Assembly: GCA_038230035.1 (NCBI GenBank)
Contig: JBBRNX010000015.1
Location: 19,884 to 83,883 of the forward strand
DNA length: 64,000 nucleotides
Direction: 5' to 3'
Source: Gaiella sp038230035
GTDB lineage: Bacteria; Actinomycetota; Thermoleophilia; Gaiellales; Gaiellaceae
A program made the position numbers and the translations under genes. Each line of letters opens with the position of its first letter. Position 1 is the stretch's first letter. The notes beneath the pieces are model-generated. The model saw nothing but the letters and a program-made list of their open reading frames with translations. It was not told where the DNA came from and ran no database searches. Below are positions 17,118 to 25,137 of this stretch, one piece after another.

Positions 17118-18256
17118 GCCTTCGTGCGCGCATTGCCTGGCCCGTGTTCGCCGCGGTTGCCTTTGCTGCGCTCGCCGCCGGGCTCGATCTGAGCCGCGCC
17201 GCGACGGCCGCGACGCCGCTCGCGAAGGCGTGCGGTTCCAAGGTCACGATCCAGACCGACTGGTTTCCGGAGCCAGAGCACGGCGCCGTCTACCAGTTGG
17301 CCGGCGTCAACGGAACGCTCGACAAGAAGCGAGGCCGCTACACCGGCTCGGTGCGGGGCGTCCAGGTCGAGATCCGCGCCGGCGGGCCGTATACCGGCAA
17401 CCAGCAGCCGATCTCGCAGCTGTACCAGGACACGAGCATCACGATGGGGTACGTCACTACGGACGAAGCGGTCCAGCTGTCGAAGAAGCTGCCGACCATC
17501 GCGATCGTGGCCCCGCTCGAGTTCAGCCCGCAGATCCTGATGTGGAACCCGCAGAGGCTGACCATCCGCCGTTTCTCGGACATCCGGGCTAAGTACTCGA
17601 AGACACCGGTGGTCGTGTTCGCGGGCGGGGTATGGGTCGACTACCTGATCGGTCGCGGCTGGGTGAGCAAGAGTCAGGTCGACACGTCGTTCGACGGCGC
17701 ACCGGCGCGCTTCGTCGCAACGGACGGTGCAATCCTCCAGCAGGGTTTCGTCACCAGCGAGCCGTACCAGTACCGGCACGACATCAAGCAGTACGGCAAG
17801 CGCGTCGCGTACCTGCTGGTCAAGAACTCGGGCTATGTGCCGTACCCGGAGGCGCTCGCGGTCACGCCGGCTGTCTTGAAAGCGAAAGCCGCGTGCTTCA
17901 AGCTGCTCGTCCCTCTGATCCAGAGGGCGCAGGTCGACTACCTACAGAATCCGCGGCCGGTGAACGCGAAGCTCGAGCAGATCGTCACCGCTCTCAAGAG
18001 CTTCTGGCAGCTCAGCCCCGGCGGCGACGCGTACAACGTTGCCGCACAGAAGAAGTTCGGCATCGCCCAGAACGGCCCGAACTGCACGCTGGGCGACTTC
18101 AGCCTGAAGCGCGTGCGGACCGTGATCGAACAGACAGTGCCGATCTTCAAGAAGAACGGCCTCGACACCTACGCGTCAGACCTGAAGCCCGCCCAGATCG
18201 CGACGAATCGCTTTATCGACCGGTCGATCCACCTGAAGACCCGCACCTGCCCGTAG
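17114..18256 (+). CDS. ABC transporter substrate-binding protein, NMT1/THI5-like
   Basis: 380 aa, exported: the N-terminus has a basic start, a hydrophobic stretch and AATAA before TPLAKACGSKVTIQTDWFPE. The TDWFPEPEHGAVYQLA motif matches the first beta-alpha unit of NMT1/THI5-type binding proteins, which bind pyrimidines (thiamine precursors), sulfonates, riboflavin or similar. Final member of the importer operon; a hairpin terminator follows at 18268. The ligand is not deducible. Confidence 0.88.
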   Translation: MSLRARIAWPVFAAVAFAALAAGLDLSRAATAATPLAKACGSKVTIQTDWFPEPEHGAVYQLAGVNGTLDKKRGRYTGSVRGVQVEIRAGGPYTGNQQPISQLYQDTSITMGYVTTDEAVQLSKKLPTIAIVAPLEFSPQILMWNPQRLTIRRFSDIRAKYSKTPVVVFAGGVWVDYLIGRGWVSKSQVDTSFDGAPARFVATDGAILQQGFVTSEPYQYRHDIKQYGKRVAYLLVKNSGYVPYPEALAVTPAVLKAKAACFKLLVPLIQRAQVDYLQNPRPVNAKLEQIVTALKSFWQLSPGGDAYNVAAQKKFGIAQNGPNCTLGDFSLKRVRTVIEQTVPIFKKNGLDTYASDLKPAQIATNRFIDRSIHLKTRTCP

Positions 18257-18267
18257 CAGGCCGAATC

Positions 18268-18290
18268 AAGCCGGGTTGGCCTCGGCTTTT
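18268..18290 (+). terminator. Intrinsic terminator of the NMT1-type ABC operon
   Basis: AAGCCG-N9-CGGCTT followed by TT, 12 bp after the binding-protein stop codon. Stem of six perfect pairs including the A-T ends, and a short T-run. On the opposite strand it may also help to stop transcription of xdhC (ends 18427). Confidence 0.65.
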
Positions 18291-18426
18291 CCCACACGGT
18301 GATCAGCGTCCGACTGTCGCTCGTGACGCGCGGTTCGCCGCCCGGCGAAGAACTCTACGGTCGACCTGACGAGCTCTGTCACTTGGCGTCGTCGAGGGCG
18401 TTACGAATTCAACCCGAGGCAACGCG

Positions 18427-19176
18427 TCACTCGACCTCGGCGTGGATCCGCTGCTTCGCCTCCCGGAGCGGGCCGCCGCTGCGCTGGGCGCGGACGGCAA
18501 GGATCTCGGACAGGATCGAGAGCGCGGTCTCCTGCTGCGTGTCGGCGCCGAGGTCGAGGCCGCACGGGCCGCTGATCCGCTCCAGTTGCTCCTCGGCGAC
18601 ACCCGCCTCCAGGAGTCGCCCGCGCCGCCGCTCCTGGTTGCGCCGCGAGCCGAGTGCGCCGATGTAGAACGCCTCCGTCGCGAGCGCGCCGATCAGCGCG
18701 GGCTCGTCGAACTTGTCGTCGTGGGTCAGTACCACGATCGCCGTCTGGTGGTCGGGTTCGATCTCGTCGAGCGCCTCCTGCGGCCACTTCGCGATGAGCG
18801 TGTCGGCCGACGGGATCCGCTCTGGCGTCAGAAAAGCAGCGCGCGCGTCGGCCACTATCGCCGTCCAGCCGAGCAACTTGACACCTTTGCAGAGTGCTTC
18901 GGCCGTGTCGACGGCGCCGTAGACGAAGACCCGCGGCGGCGGGCCGTACCACTCCGCAAACACGCGTGCCCCATCGACGTCGAGCAGCCGGTTCCGGCCC
19001 CGTCTGACGAGCTCCGGGAATTGGTCGGTGGCCGAGACAGGGACTCCAGCGCCGAGCTGCTCGCCCGACTCGAGCACGAGTAGCTTCGAGCCCACACCAG
19101 CGCCTTCGACGACCGTGAAGAGAACGCCGCGCTCCTGTGAGGCGCGCAGTTTCGCGAGACGCGAGACGAGACTCAC
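18427..19176 (-). CDS. XdhC/CoxI family molybdoenzyme maturation protein (C-terminal Rossmann type)
   Basis: 249 aa with a GTG start at 19176 (GTGA overlap with the preceding short xdhC). Residues 1-85 look like a reduced CoxI/XdhC domain without the usual Cys motif (ERGVLFTVVEGAGVGSKLLV). The rest is the XdhC Rossmann domain: RVFVYGAVDTAEALCKGVKLLGW, a VLTHDDKFDEPAL block and YIGALGSRRNQERR. These proteins bind molybdenum cofactor and help its sulfuration and insertion into xanthine-oxidase-type enzymes. It ends the minus-strand maturation operon of the Mo hydroxylase encoded divergently at 22473-26234. Confidence 0.85.
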   Translation of the reverse strand: MSLVSRLAKLRASQERGVLFTVVEGAGVGSKLLVLESGEQLGAGVPVSATDQFPELVRRGRNRLLDVDGARVFAEWYGPPPRVFVYGAVDTAEALCKGVKLLGWTAIVADARAAFLTPERIPSADTLIAKWPQEALDEIEPDHQTAIVVLTHDDKFDEPALIGALATEAFYIGALGSRRNQERRRGRLLEAGVAEEQLERISGPCGLDLGADTQQETALSILSEILAVRAQRSGGPLREAKQRIHAEVE

Positions 19177-19484
19177 TCGACGGCCTCGACGAACACGTCG
19201 ATCTCGCCGCCGCACGGCAGCCCGACCGACCACGCGAGATCGTCCGAGATCCCATAGGTGAGCAGCTTCGGCTCGCCGGTCGCGAGGACTTCCTTCGCGT
19301 TCTCGTACACGTCGCTCTCGACGCAGCCGCCCGAGACTGAGCCGCACATCTTCCCCGACTCCGACACGGCTAGGCTCGTCCCGACCGGACGTGGCGCGGA
19401 ACGACGGGTTGCGATAACCGTTGCGACGACCACCTTCTCGCCGGCCTCGCGCCAGCGCTCCACCTCGTGGACGATCTCCTTCAT
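19173..19484 (-). CDS. XdhC/CoxI family protein, short N-terminal-domain form
   Basis: 103 aa from ATG 19484 with AAAGGAGG upstream. It contains only the CoxI/XdhC N-terminal domain: VVVATVIATRRSAPRPVGTS (25-44), the Cys motif SGGCVESDVYENA (about 61-73), and VGLPCGGEIDVFVE at the end. The Cys residues of SGGCVE and PCGGE are the conserved ones in this family. Together with the following longer paralogue it supplies the two halves of a normal XdhC. Coupled to both neighbours by 4-bp overlaps. Confidence 0.85.
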   Translation of the reverse strand: MKEIVHEVERWREAGEKVVVATVIATRRSAPRPVGTSLAVSESGKMCGSVSGGCVESDVYENAKEVLATGEPKLLTYGISDDLAWSVGLPCGGEIDVFVEAVE

Positions 19485-20614
19485 GCCGCATGCCTCCTTT
19501 CGATGCCGGCGAGCATCGCCGCCAGCTCTTCGAGACTCCTCAGATTGTGCCCGGGCAGGAACCGGTCGACGAACGGCAGCGCCGCGCGCATGCCGCCGGC
19601 GAGCGGCTGGTACTCGGGATTCCCTTTCAGCGGATTGACCCAAACGACTGCATACGCGGCCCGAGCGAGGCGGGCCATCTCACGGCCGACAAGCTCGGGA
19701 TCCTGCCGCTCCCAGCCGTCCGAAACGACCACCACGATCGCTCCGCGGGATAGCGCCCGCCGCCCGTATAGGTCGTTGAACTCCTTCAGCGACGCACCGA
19801 TCCGCGTGCCGCTGCCCCAGTCGGTCACCGCTTCCGTGCAGCGCTCCAATGCGGCGGACGGATCGCGCGTGCCGAGCTCGGGCGTCAGCCGAGAGAGCCG
19901 CGTCCCGAATGCAAACGCCTCGACGCCAGGCCCCGAGGCGACGGTCGCGTGCAGGAACAGGATCAGCGCCCGCGCGTACGCGTCCATCGAGCCCGAGACA
20001 TCGCAGAGGACGACGAGCTTGCGCGGTACCTGTTTCCGGGCGCGCAGCGGACGGTCGACCGGATCGCCGCCGGTGCGCAGCGAATGGCGGATCAGCCGGC
20101 GGATGTCGAGCCGATCGCCGCGCGCACTCGGTGTCCGGCGACGCGACGCACGCCTTGGGCGCCGCTCCGCGAGTGCGGCCATCAGTCGCCGGACGCGGCG
20201 GAACTCGTCGGGGGTCATGTCGGCGAAGTCCTTCTCCTTCAGCAATTCGTCGCCGGATGCGCCGAGCTCCTGTGGATCGCCATCAGTGTCCTCCTCGGCG
20301 TCGGAGTCAGCGCGGTCGATCAGGACCTCCGCCGCGCGATGTACCGCTTGTTGGTCGTTCGCCTCGCGCGCGGGCGGCAGAACCGGGGCGCGGAGGAACC
20401 ACGCCATGAACGCGCGATCGAACAGTGCGAGCTCGTCCTGGCGCGACACGAGCGTCTGACGGAGCGAGAAGTAGACGTCGTCCTGCCGGGAGAGGTCGAC
20501 GCTGTCCAGGGCACGCAGCGCGTCGGTCAACCGTCCCGGACCGACTTCGATCCCGACCTCGCGCAGCACGCGGCCGAAGGTGACGACGTGCCGGAGCAGC
20601 GCGTCACCGGCCAT
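19481..20614 (-). CDS. coxE: CoxE-like von Willebrand factor A domain protein
   Basis: 377 aa. An N-terminal helical region (VGPGRLTDALRALDSVDLSR), an acidic linker (about 105-125), and a C-terminal VWA domain with a complete MIDAS: DVSGSM (about residue 218), Thr in SGTRIG and Asp in VVVSDGWE. In CO dehydrogenase-type operons CoxE works with the MoxR-type ATPase CoxD to assemble the sulfurated Mo/Cu centre. It lies between coxD (15-bp gap) and the short xdhC (ATGA overlap). Confidence 0.88.
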   Translation of the reverse strand: MAGDALLRHVVTFGRVLREVGIEVGPGRLTDALRALDSVDLSRQDDVYFSLRQTLVSRQDELALFDRAFMAWFLRAPVLPPAREANDQQAVHRAAEVLIDRADSDAEEDTDGDPQELGASGDELLKEKDFADMTPDEFRRVRRLMAALAERRPRRASRRRTPSARGDRLDIRRLIRHSLRTGGDPVDRPLRARKQVPRKLVVLCDVSGSMDAYARALILFLHATVASGPGVEAFAFGTRLSRLTPELGTRDPSAALERCTEAVTDWGSGTRIGASLKEFNDLYGRRALSRGAIVVVVSDGWERQDPELVGREMARLARAAYAVVWVNPLKGNPEYQPLAGGMRAALPFVDRFLPGHNLRSLEELAAMLAGIERRHAA

Positions 20615-20629
20615 CGGTTAGCCGATTCA

Positions 20630-21517
20630 TCACGAACGGAGCGCCGCTGCGCGTGCCTTGTCGACCAGACCGGCGAGGGTCTCGTCGCGGACGGCTTCGA
20701 TGTCCTCGCGGTACTTCAGCACCGAGCCGAGCGTTTGCTGGACGACCTCCGCGTCGATCTCCTGCCGGCCGAGCGCGTGCAGCGCCATCGTCCAGTCGAT
20801 CGTCTCCGCAACACCTGGCGGCTTGGCAAGATCGAGTCCGCGCAGTTCGCGGACAAATGCGGCGGCTTCGATCGCCAGCCGGTCGGCGGCATCGGGCACG
20901 CGCACCTTGACGATCTCGATCTCGCGCTCGATCGACGGGTGACCGATCCAGTGGAACAGGGCCCGCCGTTTCAACGCGTCGTGCAGCTCGCGCGTGCGGT
21001 TCGAGGTGAGGATCACCGCCGGCCGTCGCCGCGCTTTGATCGTCCCGATCTCGGGAATCGTGATCTGAAAGTCGGAGAGCACCTCGAGGAGGAACGCCTC
21101 GAACTCCTCGTCGGCCCGGTCGATCTCGTCGATCAGCAGGACGACCGGCTCCTCGGTGTCGATGGCTTCGAGCAGCGGCCGCCGGATGAGATATGCAGGC
21201 CCGAAGAGCTCGTCCTCGGACACCGTGCCCTCCTGGGCAGCGCGAATGTGCAGCAGCTGGCGGGGGTAGTTCCACTCGTAGACGGCGTGGGCGACGTCGA
21301 GGCCCTCGTAGCACTGGAGACGGATCAGCCGGGCGCCCATCGCGGTCGCGAGGGACTTCGCGGCCTCTGTCTTCCCGACGCCGGCCTCGCCTTCGAGCAA
21401 CAGCGGCTTCTCGAGCGCAAGCGCTAGGAACAGCGCCGTCGAGAGCCCGCGGTCGGGCAGGTAGTCGACCGCACGGAGCGCTGCGTCGAGGTCGTCGATC
21501 GTCCGGAATGCGCTCAT
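20630..21517 (-). CDS. coxD: MoxR/CoxD family AAA+ ATPase
   Basis: 295 aa. Walker A GEAGVGKTEAAK (41-52), Walker B VVLLIDEIDRAD (about 106-117), sensor-1 region VILTSNRTRELHDALKRRA with the expected Asn and Arg. This is the CoxD subgroup of MoxR chaperone ATPases, paired with the VWA protein CoxE for maturation of Mo hydroxylases. The start codon overlaps the TetR stop (ATGA), so it is co-translated with the regulator. Confidence 0.9.
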   Translation of the reverse strand: MSAFRTIDDLDAALRAVDYLPDRGLSTALFLALALEKPLLLEGEAGVGKTEAAKSLATAMGARLIRLQCYEGLDVAHAVYEWNYPRQLLHIRAAQEGTVSEDELFGPAYLIRRPLLEAIDTEEPVVLLIDEIDRADEEFEAFLLEVLSDFQITIPEIGTIKARRRPAVILTSNRTRELHDALKRRALFHWIGHPSIEREIEIVKVRVPDAADRLAIEAAAFVRELRGLDLAKPPGVAETIDWTMALHALGRQEIDAEVVQQTLGSVLKYREDIEAVRDETLAGLVDKARAAALRS

Positions 21518-22140
21518 GGAGTCAGGGTAGTCGACGTGTGTGCGGCGCTGTCGGCAGCGACCCCGCGTGCCAGCAGAGCTAGCAACTCCGAGCGTGCGCG
21601 CGTCGGAGACCAGCCGTGCGCGATGCGCAGATGGCGGTATGTGCGGTCCGCTGCATTGACCAGCAATGTTGCCGTCTCGACGACGGGGAGGGTTCGGATC
21701 GACCCGTCGCGGATTCCCTCGCCGAGCAGGCGCTCGAGCGCGTCGACGTAGCCGGGCCGGGAACGGACGCGCCGCTCGCGTTCGTGGAACAGCCGTGTGT
21801 CGGCTTCGTCGTCGAGGCCGCGCAGGAACGGCAGATGGCGTTCGGTCACGTCGCAGACGGCGCGAAGGGCGCGCTGAAGCCGCTCGAGCGCATTGCCCTT
21901 ACCAGCGAGCGCGGGCTCGAGTGTCTCGCGGAAGTCCCGCTCGTAGTCACGTGCGAGTAGCGCGAAGATCTCGTCCCGGCCGAACCCACGGCGGTGCAAC
22001 GTCATGCGCGAGAGGCCGGAAGCTTCGGCGATGCGCTCCAGGGTTGCGCCCTGCCAGCCGTGCCGGGCGATCGCGCGTTGCGCTCCCAGCGCGACGCGGG
22101 TCGTAACCTCGTCACCTGTCACTGGGTTGGGCGTTGCCAT
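21514..22140 (-). CDS. TetR-family transcriptional regulator
   Basis: 208 aa from ATG 22140. A longer version starting at 22173 would run through a palindromic operator, so the shorter start is preferred. The helix-turn-helix is at about 15-60 (RAIARHGWQGATLERIAEAS, then GLSRMTLHRRGFGRDEIFAL). The C-terminal part is a helical ligand domain. First gene of the coxD/coxE/xdhC operon and divergent from the tautomerase-Mo hydroxylase operon, so it probably controls both through the perfect palindrome 2 bp upstream of its start. Confidence 0.88.
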   Translation of the reverse strand: MATPNPVTGDEVTTRVALGAQRAIARHGWQGATLERIAEASGLSRMTLHRRGFGRDEIFALLARDYERDFRETLEPALAGKGNALERLQRALRAVCDVTERHLPFLRGLDDEADTRLFHERERRVRSRPGYVDALERLLGEGIRDGSIRTLPVVETATLLVNAADRTYRHLRIAHGWSPTRARSELLALLARGVAADSAAHTSTTLTP

Positions 22141-22141
22141 C

Positions 22142-22161
22142 GTGTTACGTCTATGTAACAC
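22142..22161. promoter_or_regulatory. Perfect 20-bp palindromic operator for the adjacent TetR regulator
   Basis: GTGTTACGTCTATGTAACAC: 7-bp arms (GTGTTAC / GTAACAC) around a 6-bp spacer. It starts 2 bp upstream of the TetR start codon and ends 30 bp before the divergent tautomerase start (22191). Size, symmetry and AT-richness in a GC-rich genome fit a TetR dimer site that represses both directions. Confidence 0.75.
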
Positions 22162-22190
22162 TCGCGCCGTCATCGAGTAAAGGAGCTGAC

Positions 22191-22373
22191 GTGCCCGTCA
22201 TCGAGGTGAAGCTCTACGACCGTCGCGTCACGGAGGAATCCGTGCCGAAGATCATTGCCGCGCTCACCGACGCGCTTGCTGAGTCGAGCGGCGCCGCAAA
22301 GGAGCACATCCATGTGATCGTCGAGGGCGTGTCGCCCAAGAACTGGGGCATCGCCGGGACGCCGCAAGGCTAG
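22191..22373 (+). CDS. 4-oxalocrotonate tautomerase family protein
   Basis: 60 aa. The start is GTG 22191 with AAAGGAG ending 6 nt before; it puts Pro directly after the initiator (PVIEVKLYDRR). After removal of Met this N-terminal Pro is the catalytic base of the tautomerase superfamily. Size and the block HIHVIVEGVSPKNWGIAG match 4-OT enzymes that shift double bonds in dienols/2-hydroxymuconates. It heads the plus-strand Mo hydroxylase operon, suggesting a ring-cleavage or hydroxylated heterocycle product. A paralogue lies at 27035. Confidence 0.88.
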   Translation: MPVIEVKLYDRRVTEESVPKIIAALTDALAESSGAAKEHIHVIVEGVSPKNWGIAGTPQG

Positions 22374-22472
22374 GAATCTCAGATCACCGATTATCGATTT
22401 AGTCCGCCGGCGTAGCCGGTTAGACTCGCGACGTGACAGGGAAGCGACGACTTCGACACTGAAGGAAGGTTC

Positions 22473-23258
22473 ATGACGAACGCCGCAGAGGTCTTGCTTC
22501 CATCCTCTCCCGCCGAGGCCGTGGCGCTGTTCGGCGACGGAGCTGGGGTCACGGTGGTCGCCGGAGGCACGATCGTCATGCCGTCCGTCGCGAGCGGCCG
22601 GATCCAACTGGGCAAGGTGCTCATGCTCACCCGCGCCGGGCTCGCTGGGTTCACGCGCGACGGCAGCACGACGACGATCGGTGCAATGACGCCCGTCCAG
22701 GAGCTGGTCGGCCTGGGGGATCCGCTCGGTGCGTGCGCGGCGAACGTGGCCGATGACGAGATCCGCGCGCAGGCGACCGTCGGAGGCAACCTACGAGCGG
22801 GCGCCGGGCCCGACGCGCCGCGCGGCGATCTCCAGGGCGCGCTCCTCGCGCTCGACGCGGTCGCGCGCTCCACCGGTGCGGACGGCGAGAGAACAGAGCG
22901 ACTCGAGCAGTTTCTGAGCGCCGAGAACCGTCTGCTGCTGGACGTTTCCTTCGAGGAGCCCGCAGCGGGTGCGTTCGCAGCGATCGATTATCCGCACACC
23001 CACGCTTACACCGTTCTCGCCGTCTCGGGCTGCCGGACGGCTGACGGCACGATCAGGCTCGCGGCGACCGGCCTCGAAGGGCACGGCATGAGACTCCGGT
23101 CGGCCGAGGCGCAGAGCGCCGACCCGGTCGCGGCCGGCTCCGCCGCGCTGGACGACGTCGCGTTTACCGACGACGCCGTCGCATCGAGCTGGTACCGGAC
23201 GAAAACGTTGCCGGTGCTCGTCCGCCGTGTTCTCGCCAAGCTCGAGGAGTCCGCATGA
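22473..23258 (+). CDS. FAD-binding (medium) subunit of a molybdenum hydroxylase
   Basis: 261 aa, a little shorter than CoxM (about 285). FAD-diphosphate motifs are VVAGGTIVMP (28-37) and ATVGGNLRAGAGPDAPRGDL (about 100-119). The start ATG 22473 follows GAAGGAAGG. It passes electrons from the 2Fe-2S subunit to the acceptor. The gene is followed by the small subunit with an ATGA overlap. The 99-bp gap before it contains the motif CGATTATCGATT (22388-22399). Confidence 0.9.
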   Translation: MTNAAEVLLPSSPAEAVALFGDGAGVTVVAGGTIVMPSVASGRIQLGKVLMLTRAGLAGFTRDGSTTTIGAMTPVQELVGLGDPLGACAANVADDEIRAQATVGGNLRAGAGPDAPRGDLQGALLALDAVARSTGADGERTERLEQFLSAENRLLLDVSFEEPAAGAFAAIDYPHTHAYTVLAVSGCRTADGTIRLAATGLEGHGMRLRSAEAQSADPVAAGSAALDDVAFTDDAVASSWYRTKTLPVLVRRVLAKLEESA

Positions 23259-23767
23259 ACCTCTCCGTCAACGGCGTAGTGCATGACATCGAGAGCGGCC
23301 CGCTCGCCTCGCTGCTCGACGTCCTGCGCGAAGAGCTCGGGATCACGAGCCCGAAGGCGGGCTGTGAGCAGGGCGGCTGCGGGGCCTGCACCGTGCTCGT
23401 CGATGGCCGGCCGCAGCGGTCGTGCCTCACTCCCGTTGTTGCGGTCGACGGCGCCGACATCATGACCGTCGAAGGTCTCGGCACACCGAGCGACCTCGCG
23501 CCGGTGCAGCAGGCCTTCACCCATCATTACGCCGCTCAGTGCGGGTTCTGCACTGGCGGGATGATGCTCGCAGCGCATGCCTATGTCGAGCACGGTGGGA
23601 CCGATGATCGCGAGGCGATTCAGAACGCTCTCGGCGGGCACGTCTGCCGCTGCACGGGGTATGTGAAGATCATCGACGCCGTTGCTGCTGTCGCTCGCGG
23701 CGACTCGTTCGACGCGACGCTCACCGCCGCGGGCACCCATATGACGAACCTCGGAGGTGTCGCATGA
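23255..23767 (+). CDS. 2Fe-2S (small) subunit of a molybdenum hydroxylase
   Basis: 170 aa, normal CoxS/XdhA-N length. Plant-type 2Fe-2S ligands are in CEQGGCGACTVLVDG plus the next Cys of RSC (about residues 39-60). The second, alpha-helical cluster is in CGFCTGGMM and CRCTGYVKI (about 98 and 131). It links the Mo site to FAD. ATGA overlaps on both sides show strict co-translation with the FAD and Mo subunits. Confidence 0.93.
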   Translation: MNLSVNGVVHDIESGPLASLLDVLREELGITSPKAGCEQGGCGACTVLVDGRPQRSCLTPVVAVDGADIMTVEGLGTPSDLAPVQQAFTHHYAAQCGFCTGGMMLAAHAYVEHGGTDDREAIQNALGGHVCRCTGYVKIIDAVAAVARGDSFDATLTAAGTHMTNLGGVA

Positions 23768-25137
23768 AGGCTGTCGGCGCTCGCGTTCCGCGCTACGACG
23801 GGGTCGCGCATGCGACTGGCCGCACCGAGTTCGTCGACGACGTCAGGGTACCCGGGACGCTGTGGGTGAAGGCGCTCCGGTCGCCTTCGCACCATGCCGA
23901 CATCACCCGGCTCGACACCTCGCCCGCCGCCGCGATGAAGGGCGTGCACGCGGTGATCACCGCCGACGACGTGCCGCTGCTCGAGTACGGGCACCTCTCC
24001 GCGCTCGGCATCCCGGCCGACGAGCCGCTGCTCGCCAAGCACCACGTGCGCTACAAGGGCCAGCCGATCGCGGTCGTCGCCGCCGACGACGAAGAGACCG
24101 CGCAGGCCGCGGTCGACGCGATCGGGCTCGACCTCTCCGAGAAGCCCGCCCTCTTCGACGTCCGCAAGGCGTTCGACACCGATGCGCCGCAGATCCACCA
24201 GTGGGGCAACTGGTACACGCATTTCGAGGGTGGGATGGACCGTCGGCAGATCCGGAAGGGGAACATCGAGGAGGCGTTCGACAAGGCGGACGTCATCGTC
24301 CAGGGCGTGTACCGTCCGGCCGCGATCGAGCACGTGCCGCTCGAGACCCAGGTGTGCCTCGTCGTGCCGGAGGCGAACGGCCGCCTCACGATCTATTCGT
24401 GCACGCAGGCGCTCTACTTCTCGATGGGCGTCGTCGCGGCGCATCTCGGACTCTCGCTCAACGAGCTGAAGTTCGTCGGCGGCACCGTCGGCGGCGGGTT
24501 CGGCGGCAAGGTCGACACCGCGACGGAGACGATATGCGCGCTGCTCGCCCAGAAGTCGGGCCGGCCGGTGAAGTGGCGCTGGACGCGCGAAGAGGAGTTC
24601 CTCTGCTCGTCGACCCGCGCGCCGTGGCACATGGAGATCGCCGATGCGGTGACGAAGGACGGCTGGATCCTCGGCCGCAAGATGCTGACGCTCCACGACT
24701 CGGGCGCCTACTCGCGCTTCTCGCCCTACGGCCTGACGAAGCACAGCTTCCACCACACCGGGGCGTACTCGATCCCGAACCTGGAGTTCGACGGGTACGT
24801 CGTCTACACGAACCGGGTGCCGACGACTGCGATGCGGGGCTTCGGCGTGACGTCCGTGTCGTTCGCGACGGAGACGCACCTGAGCCGGATCGCTCTCGAG
24901 CTCGGCGTCGACCCGTTCGAGCTTCGTCTTAAGAATGCGAACAGGATCGGCGACACGTCGCCGAACCAGATCGCGTACACGGACCCGTCGACAGTGCCGA
25001 CGATCCTCGCGATGGCCGATGCGATCGACTACGACCTCGCACCGGACTACCGCGCGATGACTCCTGACCCCCGCTCCGGCGACCTGCTCCCCGAGCATCT
25101 CGTCGGGCAACTCGGCAGCACGGAAGGACATCACTAA
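23764..25137 (+). CDS. Molybdenum hydroxylase Mo-cofactor subunit, N-terminal half (split large subunit)
   Basis: 457 aa. It corresponds to the first part of a 750-800-aa CoxL/XdhB chain: the N-terminal a/b hammerhead domain (AVGARVPRYDGVAHATGRTE, ending before about residue 115) and the first Mo-binding domain with GGTVGGGFGGKVDTATE (about 238-254) and AMRGFGV (about 358-364). It ends in TAA at 25135-25137 and TAATG starts the second half. The split lies between domains rather than within one, so it seems natural. Heterotetrameric enzymes with two Mo-subunit chains are known, e.g. nicotinate dehydrogenase of Eubacterium barkeri. Confidence 0.88.
   Translation: MKAVGARVPRYDGVAHATGRTEFVDDVRVPGTLWVKALRSPSHHADITRLDTSPAAAMKGVHAVITADDVPLLEYGHLSALGIPADEPLLAKHHVRYKGQPIAVVAADDEETAQAAVDAIGLDLSEKPALFDVRKAFDTDAPQIHQWGNWYTHFEGGMDRRQIRKGNIEEAFDKADVIVQGVYRPAAIEHVPLETQVCLVVPEANGRLTIYSCTQALYFSMGVVAAHLGLSLNELKFVGGTVGGGFGGKVDTATETICALLAQKSGRPVKWRWTREEEFLCSSTRAPWHMEIADAVTKDGWILGRKMLTLHDSGAYSRFSPYGLTKHSFHHTGAYSIPNLEFDGYVVYTNRVPTTAMRGFGVTSVSFATETHLSRIALELGVDPFELRLKNANRIGDTSPNQIAYTDPSTVPTILAMADAIDYDLAPDYRAMTPDPRSGDLLPEHLVGQLGSTEGHH

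Noticed and set aside
22141..22173. Longer TetR start at 22173
   Set aside because: The extra 11 codons would include the perfect palindromic operator; ATG 22140 fits the family better.
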